A stretch of DNA of 10,408 bases, from positions 1-10,408 of the forward strand of contig SCSL01000018.1 in NCBI GenBank assembly GCA_004298405.1, written 5' to 3'. Under the pieces are notes generated by a model. The model had not been told where the DNA came from, did no database searches, and saw only the letters and a list, made by a program, of their open reading frames with translations. This DNA is from Patescibacteria group bacterium (GTDB taxonomy: Bacteria > Patescibacteriota > Patescibacteriia > UBA9934 > GWF2-40-263). The position numbers and the translations under genes are program-made. Shown one piece after another: positions 6,537 to 10,408 of the stretch (position 1 is its first letter; the number at the start of each line of letters is the position of its first letter).

Positions 6537-6586
6537 AAGAAAAAGCTGATTACCGATTACCTTCGTGGAGATAACCAATAATCAGC
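6537..6586 (-). terminator. Intrinsic terminator / attenuator before the GC-rich ORF
   Basis: In minus RNA GCTGATTATTGGTTATC pairs along all 17 positions with GGTAATCGGTAATCAGC around an 8-nt loop, using four G-U wobbles, and is followed by TTTTTCTT. On the plus strand those four positions are A-C mismatches, so the fold belongs to the minus transcript. Confidence 0.75.
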
Positions 6587-6660
6587 GAGGAACGCTCTGT
6601 TTCCTCAAACTAACATTAGGTCTCTCTCCCCAATGAAATGATTGTAGAACTCAGTTTACG
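6537..6660 (-). ncRNA. Candidate small structured RNA (about 124 nt) or attenuated leader
   Basis: Starts about 7 nt after a strong minus-strand -10 box and ends in an intrinsic terminator. Inside: CATTGGG / CCTAATG with an 8-nt GAGAGAGA loop (6614-6635), possibly closed by AAACT / AGTTT; GAGGAA / TTCCTC; then the terminator helix. The 6614-6635 helix is complete only in minus RNA (its G-U is an A-C mismatch on plus). No ORF with a ribosome binding site is seen in it. It could be an independent small RNA, or a riboswitch or attenuator controlling the GC-rich ORF 119 nt further downstream. I do not recognise a known class. Confidence 0.6.
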
Positions 6661-6666
6661 GCTGAT

Positions 6667-6695
6667 ACTGTATCATCTTTTGAAGGTTCTGTCAA
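6667..6695 (-). promoter_or_regulatory. Strong promoter with AT-rich upstream element
   Basis: Minus strand: consensus TTGACA (6690-6695), 17-nt spacer, TACAGT (6667-6672). Upstream (about 6703-6735) is an A/T-rich stretch like an UP element, common at stable-RNA promoters. An imperfect dyad, TGTCA and TGACA arms around 8 nt (6690-6707), overlaps the -35 box and might be an operator. It lies just after the terminator of the preceding gene, so it starts a separate unit. Confidence 0.75.
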
Positions 6696-6759
6696 GACGG
6701 TCTGACACAATTTAAACTAATTTTAGCCAATTTTTCTGTCTCATTTTGGAAGATCGGAC

Positions 6760-6787
6760 AAATTGAAAACCGCTCGGAGGAGCGGTT
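6760..6787 (-). terminator. Intrinsic terminator of the P-loop kinase-like gene
   Basis: Minus strand: AACCGCTC, loop CTCC, GAGCGGTT, then a T-rich tail TTCAATTT. It lies 21 nt past the stop codon of the kinase-like gene and separates it from the promoter at 6667-6695. Confidence 0.85.
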
Positions 6788-6807
6788 ACGTCGTGCTGGT
6801 GCATCGA

Positions 6808-7371
6808 TCAGTCTCTTTTGACCACGAGCTGATCCAGCTGGCTATGGAACGGAGCCAACTTCTCCCCGTTGTTGGAGATCGTCGGACCGTCTATTTTCAT
6901 GAGATCGGGGATATTGGCGTTGCCAGGAAGTTGCTCTATTCCCTGGAAACGACTCCGTGTAAGTCCCTTCTCGCCCATCTCTTGGAGCCTTCGTGCCCGA
7001 GCGAGTCGAACTTTGAAGTCAGCTTCGATCTTCACGAGAAGAAATCCCTCGATCTCTCGGTAGATCTCAACCTCCGCGAGGTTACGAACCCCACTGATGA
7101 CCACCAACGCATCGGGTTTCTCCAACCAAAGGTGCTCGATGGCATTCCGCACCTTCCGAGCGATCCACCCGTATCCGTTCACGGCGGCCTGAGCCTCGAA
7201 AACGGCAGAGAGATGCTGGGTCGTAGGGCTCATGTTGCCTTGCTCAGCGGCGAGCTTCCGGATGGTGTCTGAATGCCCGAAGCGTCTAGCGCCGTAAACC
7301 CTTTGGAGATATCCAGCCGCCACATCCTTGCCCGCACAGGGCCAGCCCACGAATCCGATGACCTGTCCCAT
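6808..7371 (-). CDS. P-loop NTPase, nucleotide/dephospho-CoA kinase-like (resembles UPF0200)
   Basis: 187 residues. Walker A is GWPCAGKD (9-16): GxxxxGK followed by Asp instead of Ser/Thr, a variant also known from some deoxynucleoside monophosphate kinases. Later come VVISGVRNLAEVEIYRE (91-106), much like the DGIRSxxEVE segment of the UPF0200/dephospho-CoA kinase-like group, and an Arg-rich lid-like stretch FKVRLARARRL (119-129). This suggests a small-molecule kinase, probably of a nucleotide or coenzyme; the substrate cannot be told. The start at 7371 is chosen because it has a near-perfect Shine-Dalgarno (AGGAGGTGAT directly before the ATG); a longer frame to 7428 would place that sequence inside the coding region and adds 19 residues without homology. 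Codon use is ordinary, unlike the GC-rich ORF downstream. It forms its own unit with a terminator, divergent from rpsP. Confidence 0.82.
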   Translation of the reverse strand: MGQVIGFVGWPCAGKDVAAGYLQRVYGARRFGHSDTIRKLAAEQGNMSPTTQHLSAVFEAQAAVNGYGWIARKVRNAIEHLWLEKPDALVVISGVRNLAEVEIYREIEGFLLVKIEADFKVRLARARRLQEMGEKGLTRSRFQGIEQLPGNANIPDLMKIDGPTISNNGEKLAPFHSQLDQLVVKRD

Positions 7372-7386
7372 ATCACCTCCTGATTC

Positions 7387-7461
7387 TTGACGGCATGTAT
7401 CATTTACCGTATTGTGCCGCCATCCCACCCTACGCTAATGCTTCGGGGGGCAAGCCGTCAA
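7387..7461. repeat. Separated inverted repeat in the leader of the kinase-like gene
   Basis: TTGACGGC (7387-7394) and its reverse complement GCCGTCAA (7454-7461), 59 nt apart, just upstream of the kinase ribosome binding site on the minus strand. They could close a structured 5' leader; no known riboswitch is recognised. A -35-like TTGACG (minus, 7456-7461) falls in the outer arm, but no good -10 follows. Confidence 0.4.
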
Positions 7462-7488
7462 ACACGCTCACGTTTGATTACTAACGAC

Positions 7489-7556
7489 ACAGGTGGTTAG
7501 AGCATTAGGTAACTAGGTGGTTGTCACTAACCCCCTAACCCACTAACCCCCTAATA
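7489..7556. repeat. Telomere-like C-rich/G-rich repeat block upstream of rpsP
   Basis: Degenerate short units: AGGTGGTT occurs twice (7491 and 7514), then three CTAACC(C)-type units (7528-7553) of the opposite sense, so the block is both repetitive and partly self-complementary. On the minus strand the right part reads as G-runs of 5, 3 and 5 separated by TTA. The same 12-mer AACCCCCTAACC occurs inside rlmN. The rpsP ATG follows after about 9 nt, leaving no Shine-Dalgarno. Confidence 0.7.
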
Positions 7557-7564
7557 CCTATCCT

Positions 7565-7981
7565 ATGCTATCAATTCGACTTTCCCGTGTGGGAACCAAG
7601 CGAGCTCCGGTCTATCGCGTGGTCGTGATGCCAAAGCACAACGATCCATGGGCGATTGCCACTGAAATCCTTGGTCACTACAATCCTCGCAAAAATCCAC
7701 GCGAGTTGGTGCTCAATGTGGAACGCGTAAAATACTGGCTTGAGAAAGGCGCGGAAGCGACTGACACGATGTGGAACTTGTTCGTAGACGAAAAAATCGT
7801 CGAGGGCAAGAAGCGCAGTGTCACACACATCTCAGGTACTCGAGCCAAGAAGCTTGGTGACGAGGCCGCGGAAGCAAAAGCAAAAGCTCAAGAAGCTGCC
7901 GCCAAAGCTGCCGAGCCTGCACCAGAACCAGCTCCGGAAGCAACGCCAGAAGCTCCCGTAGAAGAACAACCAGCACAGTAA
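7565..7981 (+). CDS. rpsP: 30S ribosomal protein bS16
   Basis: 138 residues. The first ~95 residues are a standard bS16: MLSIRLSRVGTKRAPVYRVVV, ILGHYNPRKNP, VKYWLEKGAEATDTMWNL. bS16 binds 16S rRNA early in 30S assembly. The remaining ~43 residues are an Ala/Glu/Pro/Lys-rich low-complexity tail (AEAKAKAQEAAAKAAEP onward), which most bS16 proteins (80-90 residues) lack; such tails are seen in some lineages and are probably flexible and surface-exposed. There is no Shine-Dalgarno before the ATG; a TAATAC box (7552-7557) 7 nt upstream could be a -10 giving a leaderless mRNA, but no -35 matches. It is followed by a strong terminator, so it is not obviously in one operon with rlmN. Confidence 0.95.
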   Translation: MLSIRLSRVGTKRAPVYRVVVMPKHNDPWAIATEILGHYNPRKNPRELVLNVERVKYWLEKGAEATDTMWNLFVDEKIVEGKKRSVTHISGTRAKKLGDEAAEAKAKAQEAAAKAAEPAPEPAPEATPEAPVEEQPAQ

Positions 7982-7989
7982 TCGATAAA

Positions 7990-8022
7990 GGCGAGGTCGC
8001 AAGACTTCGCCTCTTCGTTTTT
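7990..8022 (+). terminator. Intrinsic terminator after rpsP
   Basis: GGCGAGGTC pairs with GACTTCGCC around a GCAA tetraloop (7999-8002), followed by TCTTCGTTTTT. It begins 9 nt after the rpsP stop codon. Confidence 0.88.
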
Positions 8023-8023
8023 G

Positions 8024-8073
8024 GACGCCACTGAAGTGGCTATGAAAATATTCTCAGGGACTTTAGTCCCGTC
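8024..8073 (+). repeat. Paired hairpins abutting the rlmN start (REP-like element or structured leader)
   Basis: GCCAC-TGAA-GTGGC (8027-8040) and GGGAC-TTTA-GTCCC (8057-8070), with GACG (8024-8027) able to close against CGTC (8070-8073) as an alternative to the end pairs. The two hairpins have the same shape and are separated by an A/T-rich 16 nt. The second ends 5 nt before the rlmN ATG, where a Shine-Dalgarno would be. Mobile REP-like repeat and translational control structure are both possible. Confidence 0.5.
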
Positions 8074-8075
8074 AT

Positions 8076-9131
8076 ATGATCCAATCTCGTCGCGAACAAT
8101 TTGACGCGCTCTTCCCTTCTGAACCTGCGTTTCGATGGAATCAAATCGAAGACGCATTTTTTACGTCCGCCAAGGGATGGGATGATGTAACGACTATTTC
8201 AAAGTCGATGCGCGAGGCACTCACCGTCATTCCCTGGATGAGTGTGGAACCACAAACAATCCAAGTGAGCCTCAAAGGTGATACACACAAAGCGCTTCTC
8301 AAAGTTGCTGACGAGAAAGAGATCGAAACGGTACTCATGAAAAATCGGCGCGGCGCATGGACGATCTGTGTATCATCACAAGTCGGTTGCGCTATGCGCT
8401 GTGGATTTTGTGCAACGGGAAAAATGGGACTCACACGCAGCCTGATCGCGGATGAAATCATCGACCAATACCGATTTTGGCAATCCTACCTAACCACCCA
8501 ACCCCCTAACCATCCAACCCCCTCCCGCATTTCCAACATTGTCTTCATGGGCATGGGAGAGCCACTCGCCAACTATGAGGAGGTGAAAAAGACTCTCAAC
8601 CTGATTTTGAAATACACAGATATCGGCCGCACGCGCATTACTGTTTCAACCGTGGGCGTGCTTCCACGTCTGGAGCAAATCCTCACGGATCGCGACTGGC
8701 CCCATATTCGTCTAGCTGTTTCCCTTCACTCCGCGATCGAAGAAACGCGCAAAAAAATCGTGCCAACAAGTTACGACGAATTTCTCCCCAAGCTGGAGGA
8801 CTGGGCAAAACGCTATCTCCAAACATTTGGCAATCGACGCCATCATCTCACATTTGAATATGTCATGCTCAAGGGCGTGAACGATACACCTGAACATGCA
8901 CGCGCGCTCGCAAAATTCGTAAACCACATCGGCAATGTGCGCGTGAACCTCATTCCGTACAATCTCACCGATTGCGAGTTTGAGAAAAGCTCAGACTCTA
9001 CGATCCAAGAATTCCTCGAGATCCTTCACGCAAAACATCTCATCGCCACCACACGACGCACCATGGGTGAGGACATCGCCGCCGCCTGCGGACAGCTCAT
9101 TGTGGTCGCGAACAAACCGTCGATAGACTAA
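8076..9131 (+). CDS. rlmN: 23S rRNA (A2503)-C2 / tRNA (A37)-C2 methyltransferase RlmN (radical SAM)
   Basis: 351 residues. Radical SAM cluster motif CAMRCGFC (C105, C109, C112), preceded by C98 in TICVSSQVGC, with FMGMGEPLANY (SAM binding) and C-terminal RRTMGEDIAAACGQL with the second catalytic Cys at 338. In the well-studied E. coli enzyme the equivalent C118 and C355 carry out radical methyl transfer, so all catalytic residues are present. RlmN methylates A2503 of 23S rRNA and A37 of some tRNAs. The basic N-terminal part (1-60) matches the accessory domain. Residues 139-152 (LTTQPPNHPTPS) come from an inserted C-rich repeat in a surface-type variable segment just before RISNIVFMGMG. The ATG at 8076 is the only start that keeps the N-terminal domain; no Shine-Dalgarno is visible. 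RlmN rather than Cfr is favoured by housekeeping context next to rpsP. Confidence 0.93.
   Translation: MIQSRREQFDALFPSEPAFRWNQIEDAFFTSAKGWDDVTTISKSMREALTVIPWMSVEPQTIQVSLKGDTHKALLKVADEKEIETVLMKNRRGAWTICVSSQVGCAMRCGFCATGKMGLTRSLIADEIIDQYRFWQSYLTTQPPNHPTPSRISNIVFMGMGEPLANYEEVKKTLNLILKYTDIGRTRITVSTVGVLPRLEQILTDRDWPHIRLAVSLHSAIEETRKKIVPTSYDEFLPKLEDWAKRYLQTFGNRRHHLTFEYVMLKGVNDTPEHARALAKFVNHIGNVRVNLIPYNLTDCEFEKSSDSTIQEFLEILHAKHLIATTRRTMGEDIAAACGQLIVVANKPSID
8490..8527 (+). repeat. C-rich telomere-like repeat inside rlmN
   Basis: Successive CTAACC / CCAACCCCCT units, sharing AACCCCCTAACC with the block upstream of rpsP. It encodes Thr/Pro/Asn-rich residues 139-152 of RlmN and keeps the frame. The opposite strand has at least four runs of three or more G and could form a G-quadruplex. 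Confidence 0.7.
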
Positions 9132-9143
9132 ACCTACATTTCT

Positions 9144-9172
9144 TTGACAGACCCGACTATGCTTGTTAGCCT
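9144..9172 (+). promoter_or_regulatory. Probable purA promoter
   Basis: Consensus TTGACA (9144-9149), 17-nt spacer, TAGCCT (9167-9172) preceded by TGT (extended -10). The -10 is only a partial match. A Shine-Dalgarno GGGGAG (9177-9182) follows 5 nt before the ATG, so this gene has a very short but conventional leader. Confidence 0.5.
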
Positions 9173-9187
9173 TCTTGGGGAGTAATC

Positions 9188-10357
9188 ATGCCGACGACCG
9201 TCATTTTGGGTGCACAGTGGGGCGACGAAGGAAAGGGAAAAATCGTCGACAGGAAGTCGAGTAAACTTCGCAGAGGAAGTCTCTGTGTTCGACACTCCGG
9301 AGGAGCCAATGCGGGTCACACCACGCGTGTGGGCGATGAAAAATTCGTTACGCACGTGCTCCCCTCCGGGATCATGAACGGTGGTGTTCTAAACCTCATC
9401 GGTCCTGCCGTGGCATGCGACCTTGCCGTCATGCGCGAGGAACTCACGATCGCGAAACGGTTCGGGTCGGAGGTCGCTATTGACCGTTCGGCTCCGGTGG
9501 TTCTGCCGCCGCACTTCCTCCTTGACGGACTGCGTGAAGATCGCGCGGGAGAAAAAAAGATCGGTACGACTCGACGTGGCATCGGTCCGGTCTTCAGCGC
9601 CTTCTTCGCACGCAATGCTGTGCGCATGGGCGACCTCACCAATGCTGACAAGGTACGCGCATCCCTCCTGGAGCGTCACTACTACGATGAGATGGCCGCG
9701 CTCATCCGTCTGCATGAAGGAACCCCTCCAACGTGCGACGAAATCGTAGAGTGGTGTATGCAGTTCGCACCCACGATGCGACCACTGCTTGCCGACACAC
9801 GTCAGATCGTCTGGGAGGCGCATCGGGAGAATCGAGACATTCTCTTTGAAGGGGCGCAAGGTGTCCTTCTGGATATCTATAACGGATCTCAACCGGATAC
9901 GACCAGCTCACTGTGTACACTGGCGGGAGTCAGTGCAACGTTCGGAGTCTACAGATTCGATCATGTGATCGGCGTGGCAAAGGCCTATGCGACTCGTGTA
10001 GGAAGCGGGCCATTCCCAACCGAACTCATGGACGAAACAGGCGAACGCATACGCGTGCTTGGCAATGAATTCGGTGCGACCACTGGGCGTCCGCGTCGAT
10101 GTGGGTGGCTGGACCTTCCGGCACTTATCTATGCCTGTCGCATGGGTGGCATCACCGAGCTTGCTATGACAAAAGGAGACGCACTGGAGGGATTCGATGA
10201 AGTCAGGGTCGCAACCAGGTATGTCTTCGAAGGTCGGCCGATCTCCTTAGACACACTCACCTCTCGCGTGCTCCGCGAGGCACAAGTCCACTATAGTGCT
10301 CACACTAAGAAACAGGACTCATCCCAAGTAAGGTGTAAGGAAATGTTGTTGTGTTGA
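9188..10357 (+). CDS. purA: Adenylosuccinate synthetase PurA, abnormal C-terminus
   Basis: 389 residues; usual length is 420-435. PurA joins IMP and aspartate using GTP, the first committed step to AMP. Visible: GAQWGDEGKGK (8-18, catalytic D13), SGGANAGHT (37-45, catalytic H44), KIGTTRRGIGP (124-134), TRVGSGPFPTEL, GATTGRPRRCGWLD (296-309) and guanine-binding TKGD (328-331). Position 129 is Arg where nearly all PurA have Gly (TTGRGIGP). After FEGRPISLDTL the sequence no longer matches: the conserved C-terminal ending with STGPDR is missing and the frame closes with SSQVRCKEMLLC. Another frame just beyond encodes VEKRHEVIGSNINVINKS up to the window edge, similar in pattern to the missing end, so a frameshift around 10320-10355 is possible. 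The start is set by a Shine-Dalgarno at 9177-9182. Functional if the C-terminus is tolerated; otherwise a recent pseudogene or a sequencing error. Confidence 0.9.
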   Translation: MPTTVILGAQWGDEGKGKIVDRKSSKLRRGSLCVRHSGGANAGHTTRVGDEKFVTHVLPSGIMNGGVLNLIGPAVACDLAVMREELTIAKRFGSEVAIDRSAPVVLPPHFLLDGLREDRAGEKKIGTTRRGIGPVFSAFFARNAVRMGDLTNADKVRASLLERHYYDEMAALIRLHEGTPPTCDEIVEWCMQFAPTMRPLLADTRQIVWEAHRENRDILFEGAQGVLLDIYNGSQPDTTSSLCTLAGVSATFGVYRFDHVIGVAKAYATRVGSGPFPTELMDETGERIRVLGNEFGATTGRPRRCGWLDLPALIYACRMGGITELAMTKGDALEGFDEVRVATRYVFEGRPISLDTLTSRVLREAQVHYSAHTKKQDSSQVRCKEMLLC

Positions 10358-10408
10358 GAAACGTCACGAGGTCATCGGTAGCAACATCAATGTCATCAAT
10401 AAATCGGT

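Noticed and set aside
5748..6581. Long plus-strand reading frames (277 and 194 residues) across the GC-rich region
   Set aside because: They are mirror frames of the minus-strand GC-rich ORF and of the folded RNA; composition is Arg/Pro/Ser- or Leu/Val-biased, with no ribosome binding site and no family motifs.
6531..6581. Plus-strand 16-codon ORF MGKKKLITDYLRGDNQ
   Set aside because: It has no Shine-Dalgarno and coincides exactly with the minus-strand terminator helix and its T-run, which explains the sequence.
6763..7272. 169-residue plus-strand frame
   Set aside because: Antisense shadow of the P-loop kinase-like gene; no ribosome binding site and no recognisable domain.
7372..7428. N-terminal extension of the kinase-like protein (start at 7428)
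   Set aside because: The extension would contain the near-perfect Shine-Dalgarno of the internal ATG at 7371, and the P-loop fold starts right after that ATG.
1..10408. tRNA or rRNA genes and CRISPR arrays
   Set aside because: No T-arm GGTTCGANTCC match, no rRNA signature and no regularly spaced repeats of 25-40 bp were seen on either strand.

Overview
The window looks like a chromosomal segment of a bacterium with a reduced genome, probably a member of the Patescibacteria (Candidate Phyla Radiation). That placement is inference: it rests on the short hinge-less SMC, a bS16 with an Ala/Glu/Pro tail, several apparently leaderless genes with the -10 box 9-12 nt from the ATG, and low-complexity C-rich repeats that invade coding sequence. 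No rRNA or tRNA gene is present to confirm it.

Layout. 132-1109 (-) is a DHH/DHHA1 phosphoesterase (NrnA-like), divergent across a 71-nt promoter region from smc (1181-4843, +). smc is interrupted exactly in its Walker A motif by a complete 459-residue intein with a LAGLIDADG endonuclease; the spliced SMC would be only about 761 residues, without a recognisable hinge. A 104-residue coiled-coil protein (4890-5204, +) follows with its own promoter and a bidirectional terminator.

5250-6800 is the least conventional part. Read on the minus strand it has: a strong sigma70-type promoter (6667-6695) preceded by AT-rich DNA; a roughly 124-nt structured RNA ending in an intrinsic terminator (6537-6660); a structured leader; an orphan, GC-rich, acidic 137-residue ORF (6005-6418); and about 760 nt of densely folded sequence (5251-6011) with at least 17 local helices and several GNRA tetraloops, ending at the terminator 5215-5246. 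Several of these helices pair fully only as minus-strand RNA, because their G-U wobbles become A-C mismatches on the plus strand. I recognise no known RNA class and regard this as the best candidate for an undescribed element.

6808-7371 (-) is a P-loop kinase-like protein with its own Shine-Dalgarno and terminator. The right part is housekeeping on the plus strand: rpsP (7565-7981, terminator), rlmN (8076-9131) and purA (9188-10357), whose C-terminus looks abnormal. A telomere-like C-rich repeat occurs both upstream of rpsP and inside rlmN.

The housekeeping genes serve chromosome segregation (smc), turnover of short RNAs (nrnA-like), translation (rpsP, rlmN) and purine nucleotide synthesis (purA). 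The intein and the folded-RNA/GC-rich-ORF block are the accessory parts.
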